The notes under the pieces are model-generated. The model made no database searches. It was not told the origin of the DNA and saw only the letters and a list, made by a program, of their open reading frames with translations. Positions 12,817 through 25,603 of a DNA stretch of 64,000 nucleotides are shown piece by piece. This DNA comes from Cannabis sativa (Eukaryota > Streptophyta > Magnoliopsida > Rosales > Cannabaceae), in contig NC_083607.1 in the NCBI RefSeq assembly GCF_029168945.1, forward strand, positions 39,169,257 through 39,233,256, given 5' to 3'. The translations under genes were made by a program, and so were the position numbers. The first letter of the stretch is position 1; each line of letters opens with the position of its first letter.

Positions 12817-13760
12817 ATATCATCTATCTAGATTTTCCTTTGACTAATTAATTCAATTTCTAATAATATACTTTAATTCAATTTATTTTAATTAATCATT
12901 AAATGAAAAAATCATTGATTTAAGTTGGTCCAAAATTAAAATAAATAATTTACAACTTTAATCTATTTTTCAAATAAAATTCGAAATTTCAGCATTTAAG
13001 AAATGCAATTTTGAAATTTGATTAATAAAGAAAAAATATATTTTGAAAATTATTTAAATTTGGTTGAAAAAATAAATTTCAACTAAAAATAATTTTCTAT
13101 TTAATTAAGTGTCATGAAAAAGAAATATTTAAGTATCATGATGAGAATCAACTTAGATATTTAATTTTCAAATTAATTAAATGTATTAAATTTAAGAAAT
13201 AAATAATTAAGTGTAGAGAAGGCTTAATTATTAATCTCTAGTTTAATACTAAGAAAAATATACTTAAAATAAATTGTACCAAAATTAAATATCATCTATC
13301 TAGATTTTCCTTTGACTAATTAATTCAATTTCTAATAATATACTTTAATTCAATTTATTTTAATTAATCATTAAATGAAAAAATCATTGATTTAAGTTGG
13401 TCCAAAATTAAAATAAATAATTTACAACTTTAATCTATTTTTCAAATAAAATTCGAAATTTCAGCATTTAAGAAATGCAATTTCGAAATTTGATTAATAA
13501 AGAAAAAATATATTTTGAAAATTATTTAAATTTGGTTGAAAAAATAAATTTCAACTAAAAATAATTTTCTATTTAATTAAGTGTCATGAAAAAGAAATAT
13601 TTAAGTATCATGATGAGAATCAACTTAGATATTTAATTTTCAAATTAATTAAATGTATTAAATTTAAGAAATAAATAATTAAGTGTAGAGAAGGCTTAAT
13701 TATTAATCTCTAGTTTAATACTAAGAAAAATATACTTAAAATAAATTGTACCAAAATTAA
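12817..13760. repeat. 472-bp tandem duplication inside the inverted copia leader
   Basis: The unit starting ATATCATCTATCTAG at 12817 starts again at 13289 and runs to about 13760. The copies differ at one base that I noticed (13011 T versus C in the second). The first element and the copy at the right edge carry this unit once, so the duplication is specific to this copy and recent. Confidence 0.85.
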
Positions 13761-13984
13761 TTATTTAAATAATTAATTTCACAATGTATAATATTTTCCT
13801 TTTAAATATTAGAAATAATAAGTAGTCTAGAAATAACTATCTAGAAAATATCTTATTTGACTAAGTATCTTTTCCACAAAATTTGAAAAAATATCTAATT
13901 TAGGTTGTATTAGAAAAAATCTAGAACCTAAATATTTTTCAAATTTAAATTTAATTAAATATCAAAAATTAAGTTGTAACCACT

Positions 13985-14102
13985 TAATTTGAAAACATTC
14001 CATTTTAAGTTAATATTCAAAAAGATATTAACTTAAAAAATATCTAAAATATTCCATTTTAAGTTAATATTCGAAGAGATATTAACTTAAAAAATATCTA
14101 AA
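13985..14102. repeat. Short tandem duplication (about 55 bp)
   Basis: An ATTCCATTTTAAGTTAATATTC block followed by a GATATTAACTTAAAAAATATC arm is present twice in a row (13998-14050 and 14052-14100). Each unit is itself an inverted repeat. The first element has it once, at 5303-5338. Confidence 0.7.
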
Positions 14103-15920
14103 GAATCTTAATAACCAATGCCTAAAATTCCTCAACTTAATTTTAAAATTTTAAATTCAAAAGATATTCAGATTCAAGTTGATTAGTTAGAAATAACTAA
14201 ATATCAACTTAAATAGGAATATCTAATGAAAAATTTGAATTAAGCTTCAGAAAGAATCTAGATGGTTATAATTCTATATTTAATTAAATATAAGAAAATA
14301 CATATAGTTTAGCTTAGAATAAAAATTCTTTAAACTATATTTTTCTTATATTAATTTCAAAATAAATGAAATTAATTATGTTGCTAATCAATTTTATTAG
14401 GTTAAACTAGTTTAAGTAACCTAGTACAGTTATTCAGATCAGGCAAATGGGCCTTCACAATTGGGGTAGTTCATGTGAGGGGGTGCTGGGTTCAGTATGT
14501 CGTACCCACTACTATGGCTCCCAACTCTCACATAAGGCCCAAAAGAGAGGAATTTAACCTTATTAAGAACAACTGTTATTAATTGAATAAGCCCAAAAAC
14601 TAAATGGGCCTAAAGAAATTCTATCAAGAACTATGAAATTTATTTTAGCAACATCAACCTATATGCATCTATAATAAAATTAAACACATAGGCTCACACA
14701 GGCACACTTTGGATGGGTCCTATCATGTTGCTAGGTCATACACAGATGAAAGAAGATTGTAAATATACCTGTTACAAATTATTAACTTGACCAAGGGAGC
14801 CATCAGTTCATTAGATCTGGCAAAAGGAAAACATGGCTATTTGCAATCAAGTAATAATAGGTTTTGAAAACTTACAAACAAGCTAAAACACATACTCCTC
14901 AACAAGGTTAGCTGGATAGTTGGATGTAGGATTTATTTAATTTTAAATTAAATTATTAATTTTGAAATAATTAATTAAATAAAAAATAATTTTTCGAAAA
15001 TTTTAAAAAAAATTTGAATAATTCTTAATTTAAAAAAAAAATTAAATTTAAAATTAAACCTACAATTTTGAAAAATTAGGTTTCAACCAACCTAAATATC
15101 ATTTCAAAATTTGCTAACTACTTTTAAAATTTAAATGTTATTTTATAAATAAAAATTAAATAAAAAATTAAAAAAGATAAATGAATATCTTTCTCAGATT
15201 TTAAATGTAATTTAAATAAATAAAATAACAAAATTTAAAAGTTAGCAAAATATCTTATATCTATTTAAAATTACATGATTATAGTTATCTTATTTTAAAT
15301 TTAAATAAGGTCAAATTATTTAAAAAAAATTAAATTTAAAAATTTAAAATCTGACCTTAAATTTAAAAATAAGATAAGATATAATCAAATTTAAAAATAA
15401 GATAGATAATTAAGCAAAAAAGATAGATACTAACTATTTTAAATTCAAATTACACTAATATCTTGAATTAAATTTAAAAAATATTAAATTAATTCATAAT
15501 AATAATTAGAATTGAATTAGGAATAGTAATAGTATAAATATAGAACTACACAAAAAATCGGAAGTTAATTCCATGAAAACGCATGAAAAATCGAAGAAAA
15601 ACGAAAAAATTGTGAGCTGTACGGACAGTTTCGCGATCGCAGGAAAATTTCAGCACAGCTCCGATTTTTTCGAATCTTCAAAAAATCATAACTAATTCAA
15701 ATTAAATCGAAATTCAGTTCTTTAAAAAAGTGACTTGCTTAATTTTTTCCATACTATACAATAAAAATAATTCAAGAAACAGGATCGCAATTATTTTTCA
15801 CGAAAAATTCACAAACATCAATCAAACATCAAATAACACTCAATACAACATGATACCATCCAAAAACAAACAAACAATCGTTTTAAAGTCCAAATTTCTT
15901 GCAAGTAAATCAATTACCAT

Positions 15921-15933
15921 GGCTCTGAGGCCA
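15921..15933 (-). other. Primer binding site of inverted copia element
   Basis: GGCTCTGAGGCCA is the reverse complement of the variant Met-tRNA PBS, two bases from the LTR end at 15936. Confidence 0.8.
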
Positions 15934-15935
15934 GT

Positions 15936-17829
15936 TGTTGGAATTTATTTTACCAGGATCTTAGATCTACTCACAAGTATGTTTATTAACACCCTAAATA
16001 TGAACTTTCTAAAACGATGAAATAAACACATATAAAGTTTAGGAAACCTTACATTGGGTGCAGCGGAATAATATGACTCCTTCCGTTCAGATATCTAGCC
16101 CTTGATTCCTTTCTGTAGCAGAGCATTATCAATATCTGAACCTGGATCTCTTTCTCTGAATCTTTGATGCCGAAACCTCCTTCTTGCTGAAAGTCTTTCT
16201 TCACGATCTTCCTCACTATGATTGAGGTATCACTTGCTGTGTGTGAGCACTACTCATACACTAAGGATTTCGAAATTAAAGAAGAAGAAAGAGAGAGTGG
16301 GTTCGGCCAAAGATAGGGAGAGAGAAGGCTCAGGTTTTTCTGATTCAGAAAGTGTCAGGAAAAGTGTAATTTTCCTGAAGCCTTTACTATCTATTTATAG
16401 CATTCCACTAGGGTTAGGTTTGAATTATTTGGCATTAAAATAATGAAAATATCAGTTTAAATTTCCTACAAAAGTGGCTGGCCCTATACTAGTGGATTTG
16501 GGCCTCACTTTTTGCAATTTTACAGTTTTACCTTTTCTGCATCTGATTTTCTCAAAAATGCCAATTTTCTAATTCAACCATTTAAATGCCAATTCTAACT
16601 ATTTAATAACTAGAAATAATTATTAAATAATACTGTCATTTATTATATTTATTAATTGAACCATACAAAGTATCATAATTAACAAATATGCCCCTATAAA
16701 CTCTTTCTTTACAATTTCGCCCTTACTTAGTGAAAAATTCACAAATAGACATAGTCTAATTTGAGAATTATAATTGATTAATCAAAACCAATTATATGAG
16801 TCTTACAAGCATTATTATCTCAACTAGTGGGGGGACCATGGGTCTATATAACCGAGCTTCCAATAAGTAGATCAAGAATTTAGCACTAAAATTCACTGAC
16901 TTATTAATTCTTCGTTGAATCCACGCATAGAACTTAGAATTGCACTCTCAGTATATAGAATGCTCTATATGTTCCACCATATAGACACATCATTAGTTAT
17001 CCATTGTTATAATCCTAATTTGATCAATGATCCTCTATATGAATGATCTACACTGTAAAGGGACTAAATTACCGTTACACCCTACAATGTATTTATTCCT
17101 TAAAACACTTGACCCCGTATAAATGATATTTCATCTTATGTGAAATGAGTACTCCACCATTTATGTTCCTTTGGTCAAGCTCGAAGGAGATCATCCTTTG
17201 CTTACTATTCGCCAGATAGAAGTTATAGATTCCATGTTTATGATAGCGCTCCCACTCAATTGCACTACCGTGTTCCCAAAATGTACGTATCACCCTGACC
17301 TAAAAGTAGGCTTAACTAACAAATCAAAGAACACGAATAGCCTTTCAAGATTGAGCCTAATCATATCAGGATTAAGATCATTTGATCTAGGATCAACTAG
17401 GCGATATTGACTTGAATAGATATTACGGTAAATTTAATAAATCTAAGTCAAAGTTCAATATCGGTCCCTTCCGATGCATACTCCATGCATCCAACTTGAG
17501 CTTTACTTTAACCAATGCTCTGGAAAGAACATAGCACTTCTCCAAATGCAAGTAAACTCTGTTGTAGATTATCATATCAGTAAAACCCTGTGTCTGATAA
17601 ATCTAGGAAACTTTATTCACATAGTCATGTTTACTTTCCAATGTGTTGACAGCACAATAAACAGGATCAAGTATGTGAAAAGGGTTTCAGATGAATTTAT
17701 ACATTATGTACATATAATCATGAAATAAATCATGTGAACCATGCAACATTAAATGTTATTTCTGATCTATATTAATAAGTAAATCTGATTATATTGAAAT
17801 GAGTTTTATTTAGGGGATAAAACCCAACA
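15936..17829 (-). repeat. Copia LTR (minus strand)
   Basis: On the plus strand it reads TGTTGGAATTT...CCCAACA, 1894 bp. The TATA region is CTATTTATAG near 16388. PBS and leader lie to the left and the purine tract with relic pol to the right, so this single LTR joins two internal regions, as on the forward side of the window. Confidence 0.9.
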
Positions 17830-19210
17830 AACTCCCACTTGCACTAATATAAAACAAAAGTGCGTTTCAAATAATCTCAACACCTTGATATACAAATCAA
17901 GTGTAGTAGTAGTAAACTCCTCGTAATAGGATCTGAAAGGTTGAATTAAACACAACCTTTTCTCCACCATTACTCTTCCTTTAATCACAAAATCATTGAT
18001 AATGTGAAATTCCTCTCTATATGTCTACTCTCTTGGGATACTGGATTCTATACCTTTGGCAACTACTTTTGGTTAATCAGGAAATTAACACTAGTAGTTT
18101 AAGGAAATTTGGAATGATGCCAAAAATGTATAGAACTTTCCATAGACTGAATAAGTACCTTTCCTGCAACCTTAACATTCAGTCCCTCTCTGGTAGACCT
18201 AGAGACTTCAGATAGGTTTTTACACTTCTCCAAAATCACTATTCCACCCCCAGAGTAATCACCATCTTATCAGAAAGATTTACTAGCACAAACGCAAATT
18301 TCGAAATCTGATATGGTGTAGTCTAAGAGTTTTAAACACACCCTTATAGACTAGCATATAGTTCCTCTTCTTAATCTTAGGATTTACTTGATTGTCTTCC
18401 AATGTTCTTCTCCTGGATTAATCTGATACCTACTCATTACTCCCACTCAACAGCAGGTGTCTGGTCTAAGGCATACAAAAGCATATCTAAGACCTCTCAC
18501 TGTTGATATAAGAAATTCTTTCATGGCTTTATCTTTTCTGGAATAGTTGAGACTTTTCCTTAGATAAATAAAATCTATGTCTAAGAAGTTGTGAAGCTTC
18601 TATAGATTGCCATTAGAAAGAAAATGCTTCAGCATCTTACTAAAGTAAGTTGCTTGCATTAGAGTAAGTAATTACCAGGTATACCACAAGCCATAGATTT
18701 AGATGAACTCAAACCTATAATACGAGGAACAGGACGTTTTGTTAAGTCCATTGAATGGACTTATAAACGAAAATTTCCTTTTATGTCCTTGTAATAGAAA
18801 ACTTTAGGTTATTCCATGTGAATGGATTAAACCATAGTTCTATTGGCTTTTCTTCTTAGTTTCTTATCTTGACAATCCATTACTTGTTTGAACTCACAAT
18901 GGATTTTAATCACTAGTGTCTCCCAAGTCATAAGAAGGTGAGTTCCTAGAAACTCTCCCACTACGACGAGGTACCGTGAATTATGCCTAAGAAAACTAAA
19001 TGGTATTTATCTCTTCGGTTGTGACAAGACAACAGAGGCAGTGGGATCATCATATATCAAATAAGATGATAGAACACTTTTAGAATCAAGAATTAAATAT
19101 CTCCTTTATTTGCTACTTGTTTTCAGACTTAGTCATTTTCTTAGAAAAGTAGTATTTGTTTGAACAAACACTTTCTTATCTATTGACAATGGGATGGTCC
19201 ACCCTAATCA
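17830..19210 (-). pseudogene. Decayed copia pol 3' part (minus strand)
   Basis: This is the reverse complement of 8450-9831. On the minus strand it retains an FVIKGRV-like RNase H end and the RPDTCC-stop-VGVMSRYQ segment, with the same inactivating stop as other copies. It breaks off at about 19205-19211 after GGTCCACC, where the copy at 61370 continues with CCTAATCACTTAGAATAGC. The new sequence is gypsy-related, with a few bases of junction homology (AATCACTT). Confidence 0.8.
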
Positions 19211-19340
19211 CTTTCTTATTTGGCGAGTGTCCAGAGGGGGCCTCTTTCCAGCGGTTAGGGGACCCCCATTCCCTTTTTTGAACATTAGGGTTTGGTTTTG
19301 GGCCTAACTGCTGGATTTTCTCAATTTTTTCAGAACCAAA

Positions 19341-22184
19341 ATGTCTGCTTCCGCGTCTGGTTCTAAGTCTTCCAAGAAGGGAGAGGTTCAACTTGCCACC
19401 CTGGATGAGGTCATGCTGGGTCCCGTGGCCCAAGAGAACTTTAAGTCCCGTGCTGACAGTTGGGAGGCGGATGAGCTTCATTCCACACTGACTTGTGCTC
19501 ACCAGCTTGAAAAGATCGTGGTGGTGGCAGGCATCAAACCATCAGCCTCCGGGACCTTCCACCGGCTGCCTCGGGACGAGGAGATATCCAATCACAATTA
19601 TGGGGGCTTCGACGCTTGGAGCCAGACCCACTTGATGTCCGGGGCTATGCTCCCTCTTAAGGAATATTTTGTAAACTTCTTGGTTTTTGTTGGCCTTGCG
19701 TCGTACCAACTAATCCCTCAAGCCTACCGCCTTCTTTCAGGCTTGTTTATTTTGTATGCCGCCCGGAGCTGGGGTTCGCCCAGTCCGGCTGAAATTTTGT
19801 ACTTTTATGAACTTGTTTCTGTCCCCAAGAAGGGGGACAAATTTAAAGACGGATTTTATAGCCTCCGAGCCCACCCTTTGAACGAGGGCCTAGTCCCTTT
19901 CAACCATCAAAAGAATGTGAAGGAGTATCGCCACCGATTCTTCTTTTCCTCCAGTTTCCAGGCCATGGACCGCCCGGAGCTTCTTACGGAGTGGGTTAGG
20001 ATCCCTCCTTACATGCGGACCGCGCCTACTCGAGTATTCCTCCAGCGGGCCAAGACTTTCTCCACGTATGACAATAAGGCCCTCAACGTTGGGGACTTGG
20101 TCACGACAGAGAACTGTGGGAAGGCCAAGCTGATATCCGAGAATCAGTCGGTGGATGACTTTAATCTTTCCAAGGTCGTCTGCCCGAATGTAAGGACTCT
20201 GGCTGCAGAAAGGGCCCTCCGGGTGGACATAATTGCCTCGGCGGAGGACCGGTACCAGAAGTACCTCTTTAGAAGGGAACATGAGCTGGGCTACATAAAG
20301 GCCCAAGCTGCAGCCAGGAGGACCCTTCGCCTGGAAGCTCCTCCGGAGCAGAGGTCCTCCAGGCCTAAGCCTGCGGCCCCGATTCCCAACACTGGTGCTC
20401 TTGACGCTAGTACTTCAGGTTCTGGTAAGTCTCCTTTAGTAATTCATCATATCCCTTCTGTCCGGGAGTATACCCAACTTAGACCTATAGGGTTCGATGA
20501 GCGCCTCTGTAGGTTTAGAATGACTTCCACCCGGTGGGGGAGTCACGCCAAAGAATATTATTTTTCCCACTTGGGCCATTTCTTGGGTCGGTCCCAGATG
20601 GGCTTCGGACTTCCGGTGCTTGTTCCCCTGGACCATTCAGCCCATTTGTCCTCCAGCTGGTTTCTCCCCTCGGACAACTTTCTTGGGGATGATGAAGCCA
20701 GCATTGTAGTCCAAGACATTGCTAGAGCTGAATTAGGGAGTCAGGGTAGGACTAGTTTTATTGCTTTCTTATTAGGCGCACGCCTTTTTCATGATCATTC
20801 TAACACTTCGTTTGTTTCCTTGTTGCAGCAGCCAGGCCTATGGAAAATCTTCTGGCTACTCTTGCTGAGGCATATATCCCTGACGCTTCTCTGCCTCTAG
20901 CTCCATCCCAGTTGGTGACCCCCGGGAGGTCCTCGTCCAGTGCCCCTTCAGGCACGATCATTTTGATAGATGAGGAGGGGGAAGTAGAGGAGGATGAGGT
21001 CGAGGTTGCAGCCACCCTTGAGTGCAAGCGAAAGGACAAGATGGTTGAGAATGATCCTTCTAAGCGAACCCGGAGGGGGGACACTCCGGCGGTGAGCAAT
21101 GACTCTGGGATTCCTCCCGAAGCGGAGGAGTACACTGTGCCGCACGGCATTGTGCTGACCCCGGTTCCTACAAATGAGGAGAGGCAAATGCACTGAGTTG
21201 CTAAGCACAACTACGCCCTGGACGAGTTCGGTTGGGGACACGCTGAGGTGGAGGCCCTAAAGAAGATTCTGCGGGAGGAGCAGTAGAACACTTTGCACGA
21301 GGACGCCTTGCGGAATCCATGGGACCTGATATGGACCCTTTGAAGGATTGGTTCAACCGCTTTGTCGGGCCTACCCTAGCTTCCTTCGCCTCAGAGATGA
21401 CCAGCCAGTTTGTCTCCCACCTGACTCTATTCCCAGCCAAGATACGCGGCTTGTGCCTCCATGAACTCTGTATACCAGGTTCAAGACATCAGCCTTCTCT
21501 TATATTTCGTCAAGGCATCTGATTTCATCCTTGTTTCCTTTTTTTCAGATTACTGTAAAGACCGGCCACCTTTCCAAGACCCTGATCGATCATGGGTTTG
21601 TCATGTCTGAATTTGGGGGCATAGACAAGGTCGTGAGGATCCTACGGGACTTGTTTACCGAAAGGCGGGCATTCCAGGAGGAGGCCCTGCAAAGGGAGGC
21701 CCTTGTGGAGGCGAAGTACCAGGAGGAGGCCCAGCAGAAGGAGCCTCAGGCGGAGGCGAGGCACCAGGAGGAGCTGAAGGCGGAAGGCGAGGCTACAGCC
21801 AGGGCCAAGCGGGAGCTTCGGGAAGCCAGGGAGGCTATGGACGAAATGGCTGCCAAGTTAAAGTCCTTGGAGGAGTTGCATCAGGCGGACTTGCAGTCGA
21901 CGGCCATCCTGACTGTGGAGGTGAAAGAGCTAAGGGATTTTAAGGATCAGGCCTTGAAAAAGGCCAAAAGAAATGAGCTCCTGACCCCAGTTGTCTGCAA
22001 GCATTGCGTCAAGCGCTTTGACGATGGCGTCTATATGGCCTGGCAGTCGAATGGCCAGAGTATCAAGCTTGACTTTTATCCCAAACCTCAGGAAGCTCTT
22101 GCTAAGTTCCAGGAGAAGAAGAGGAGGCTTGATGCTTTGCTCGAAGAATGCCAGGGCCCTCGTCTTCCTCCTCGTATTGAATAG
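19341..22184 (+). pseudogene. Antisense accessory ORF of Retand-like element (Transposase_28-like, spliced, broken)
   Basis: The frame starts at ATG 19341. Around residues 114-175 it has a segment (MLPLKEYFVNFLVFVGLASYQ and RLLSGLFILY) that resembles the plant 'putative gypsy type transposon' domain (PF04195). An intron is likely at 20425-20828: the donor is G/GTAAGT and the acceptor TTGTTGCAG, and removing it joins the first exon in frame to MENLLATLAEAYI. A second likely intron is 21479-21548 (acceptor TTTTTTCAG). The last exon (21549-22184) encodes a Glu/Ala-rich coiled coil ending PPRIE. Stops at 21194-21196 and about 21285 plus a frame change near 21310-21470 break it. It runs opposite to gag-pol. 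Its function is unknown; related ORFs are known from Tat elements. Confidence 0.75.
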
Positions 22185-22574
22185 GCCGAGCAGTCCAACC
22201 AATTTCACCATTAAAACTATATTTTTTTCTTCTTTTACATTTACAGTATCTTTTCTTTCCTTTCAGACAATTTGAATTATTATCTTCTAAGGGGAGACAG
22301 TTATTATGGCCCGTCCCCAGGCCCTTAATATATTTTTTTGGACCTGTTTTTGGGTCAGGATATTTAAATATATATTTTCACTTTGATATATATTAAGCTT
22401 GATTTTGTTTTTACTTTTGGCTTGTTTTACATTTGTCCATGTGGTATGCCTTAGTACCCCCTGAGTGGCATGAAAACATTGTTTTTAAGGCACTCAGCTT
22501 TATTCAAGATTTAGAGGTTGCATATACTTTACGGTACAAATTCTCTTAACAAAGCCTAAGTTTACATTTTTGGA
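22185..22574. other. Non-coding spacer between antisense ORF and integrase end
   Basis: About 390 bp between the two convergent reading frames. It is T-rich, with several ATATTTT stretches, and has no ORF or recognised signal. It may carry 3' ends for transcripts of both strands, but I see no clear poly(A) signal to prove it. Confidence 0.5.
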
Positions 22575-23692
22575 CTATAGGTAATACTTTCGGAGATGAT
22601 CGGCGTTCCAAGCCCTTGGCACTATGGTTCCGTCCAATCTTTTTAGCTTATAGGTTCCGGAGCCGATCTCATCCTTAATTTCATATAGTCCTTCCCAATT
22701 TGGCCCAAGTACCCCCACTCCGGGTTCTTGAGTGGCTGGGAAGACTCTTCTTAAGACCATATCACCAATAGTAAATTTTCTACTTTTAACTTTAGAGTTA
22801 AAGTACTTAGTCACCTTCTTTTGATAAGCTGCCATTCGTATTTGAGACTCATCCCGGAGTTCTTCAATTTGATCCAATGCTTCTTGTAATAAAGCGTTGT
22901 TTGCTGTTGGATCGTAAGTTGTTCTCCTGTGGGACGGGAATAACGTTTCTACCGGGACCATTGCTTCACAACCGTACACCATTGAAAATGGCAAGTCGTC
23001 GATCGTGGTTCTTGGGGTTGTCCGGTAGGCCCATAACACTCTTGGCAATTCTTCAGGCCAATTGTTTTTGCAGGCCAGCAACTTTTTCTTGAGGGTGACC
23101 TTTAGTATTTTGTTGACCGCTTCTGCTTGCTCGTTTGTTTGCGGCCTTGCCACTGCAGAGAAGCTTTTAACGACTCCGTGTTGGTTGCAGAAGTCGGTGA
23201 ACTCTTCGTAGTAGAACTGCTTTCCATTGTCAGAGACTTTTTTGTGAGGCAAGCTGTATGACACACTATGTTTTTGATAACAAAGTCTAGTTCTTTTTTA
23301 GCAGTTATAGTCTTCATTGGCTTAGCCTCCATCTTCTTTATGAAGTAGTCTACTGCTACTATCGCATACTTTACTCCTCCCTAACCTGTTGGCAGGGACC
23401 CAATAAGATCTATTCCCTAGACCGCAAAGGGCCAGGGACTAGTCATCAGGGTAATCTCATTGGGAGGAGCTCTCGGTATGTTCACGATCCTTTGGCACGA
23501 ATCACATTTTTGGACGTAGTCTATGCAATCTTTTTTCATTGTTGTCCAGAATTACCCTTGTCTCAGTATTTTCTTTGAGAGACTTGGGCCTCCTGTATGA
23601 TCTCCACAGAAACTCTCATGGACCTCTAGCATAATTTGCTTAGTTTTAGGGTCCGATACACACCTTAAATAAGGCATGCTGAGTCCTCTTCG
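22575..23692 (-). pseudogene. Gypsy integrase (Tat/Retand-like), broken
   Basis: On the minus strand from 23692: a zinc-binding HHCC segment (HESFCGDHTGG ... CDSCQR), the first catalytic Asp in a GIDLIG motif, the second Asp in SDNGKQF, and the catalytic Glu in QTNEQAEAVNKILK. The C-terminal part contains GPNWEGLYEI and ends HLRKYYL at 22575. Stops occur after KILRQG, in FAV-stop-GIDL and in PTG-stop-GGVKYA, and there is a one-base frameshift near 23250-23280. Its N-terminal end is separated from the RNase H part by the solo LTR at 23693-25598. Confidence 0.85.
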
Positions 23693-25598
23693 TGTTGGAA
23701 ATTATTTTACCAGGATCTTAGATCTACTCACAAGTATGTTGATTAACATCCTAAATATGAACTTCTAAAACAATTATAAAATAAACACATATAAAGTATG
23801 AGAAACCTTACATTGGGTGCAGCGGAATATTATGTCTCCTTCCGTTCAGATATCTAACCCTTGTATCCTTTCTGTCGTAGAGTATTATCAAGATTTGAAC
23901 CCGGATCTCTTTCTCTCCTTTCTTTAATGTTGAAACTCCTTCTTGTTGAGTGTCTTTCTTCACGATCTTCCTCACTATGATTGAGGTATCACTTGCTGTG
24001 TGTGGGTACTACTCTACCACTAAGAGGTTCGAAATTATTCAAGGAAGAAGAAGAGTATGAAGGTGGCGGCTAGGGTTTAGAAAGAGAAGGCTCCGGTTTT
24101 TCTCTGAAGGAAATCAGAAGTAAAAGTGTTAATTTCCTGAAGCCTTCACTATCTATTTATAGCATTCCACATAGGGTTAGGTTTGAATTATTTGGCATTA
24201 AAATAATGAAAATATCAGATGATAAAGCTTATAAAAGTGGCCGGCCATGGCTATGTTGATTTGGGCCTCACTTTTTGCAATTTTGCAATTTTATCATTTC
24301 TACATCTCATTTCTCAAAAACGCCAATTTTCAAATGCAACCATTTAAATGCCAATTCTAACTATTTAATAACTATAAATAATTATTAAATAATATTGTCA
24401 TTTATCATATTTATTAATTGAACCATACAAAGTATCATAATTAACAAATATGCCCTAAAAACTCTTTCTTTACAATTTCGCCCTTACTTAGTGAAAAATT
24501 CACAAATAGACATAATCTAATTTGAGAATTATAATTGATTAATCAAAACTAATTAAATGAGTCTTACACGTAATATTATCTCAACTAGTGGGGGGACTAT
24601 GAGTCTATATAACCGAGCTTCCAATAAGCAGATCAAGAATTTATAACCTAAATTCACTGACTTATTAATTCTTCGTTGAATCCACGCATAGAACTTAGAA
24701 TTGCATTCTCAGTATATAGAACACTCTATATGTTCCACCATATAGACACGTCATTAGTTATCCATTGTTATAATCCTAATTTGATCAATGATCCTCTATA
24801 TGAATGATCTACACTCTAAAGGGATTAGATTACTGTTACACCCTACAATGTATTTTATCCTTAAAACACTTAACCCCGTACAAATAAAATTTCAGCTATG
24901 TGAAATGAGTACTCCACCATTTATTTTCGTTTGGTCAAGCTCGAAGGAGATCATCCTGTACTTATTATTCACCAGATACAAGCTATAGATTCCATGTTTA
25001 TGTTAGCGCTCCCACTCAATTGCACTACCGTGTTCCCAAAATGTACGTATCACCCTGACCCAAAAGTAGGCTTAACTAACAAATCAAAGAACACGAATAA
25101 CACTCTTGAGATTGAACCTAATCATAACACGATTAAGATCATTTGATCTAGGATCAACTAGGCGATATTGACTTGAATAGATATTACGGTAAGTTTAATA
25201 AATCTAAGTCAAAGTTCAATATCGGTCCCTTCCAATTCATACTCCATGCACCCAACCTGAGCTTTACTTTAACCAATGCTCTGGAAAGAACATAGCATTT
25301 CTACAAATGCAAGTAAACTCTATTGTAGATTATCATATCAGTAAAACCCTGTATCTGATAAATCTAGGAATCTTTATTCACATAATCATGTTTACTTTCC
25401 AATGTGTCGACAACACAAGAAACAGGATCAAGTATGTGAAAAGGGTTTCAGATGAATTTATAAATCAAATAGACAAGCAATTGATAAGATGAATCAAAAC
25501 ATACACAAATGAATGAAAAATTCTTCTGGTTCTTTATTGATGTTGAATAAAATGGATTACATTGAAATGGAGTTTTATTTAGGTCATAAAACCCAACA
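23693..25598 (-). mobile_element. Solo copia LTR inserted in Retand-like pol
   Basis: On the plus strand it runs TGTTGGAAATT...CCCAACA, 1906 bp, with perfect 5-bp target duplications CTTCG at 23688-23692 and 25599-25603. There is no internal region, so it is a solo LTR from recombination between the two LTRs of an earlier insertion. Its last 140 bp (25460-25560) differ from the other LTRs of the family, suggesting a subfamily variant. Confidence 0.93.
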
Positions 25599-25603
25599 CT
25601 TCG

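Larger units (their letters stand above)
11711..19210 (-). mobile_element. Inverted Ty1/copia element of the same family, truncated at both sides
   Basis: 11711-15935 is the reverse complement of the leader region of the first element (about 3346-7180). 15936-17829 is an LTR, and 17830-19210 is the 3' internal region of a neighbouring unit. On the left it is cut exactly at the end of the forward LTR (11710). The base after the junction continues CAATGAAG, which in the uninterrupted copy at 62660 is preceded by CCAA. This fits insertion of the forward block into this element with CAATG as one side of the target duplication. On the right it ends in unrelated gypsy sequence at about 19211. Confidence 0.8.

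Noticed and set aside
17093..17728. Frames of 66, 79 and 84 codons recurring in nearly all copia LTRs (also at 10251-10568, 54423-54980, 59350-59589)
   Set aside because: They lie in LTRs on either strand, overlap each other in opposite directions and resemble no known protein. They recur only because the LTRs are repeats.
19890..20306. 138-codon minus-strand frame inside the antisense accessory ORF, and similar ones at 20800-21241
   Set aside because: They are shadows of the GC-richer plus-strand coding region, without motifs of their own.
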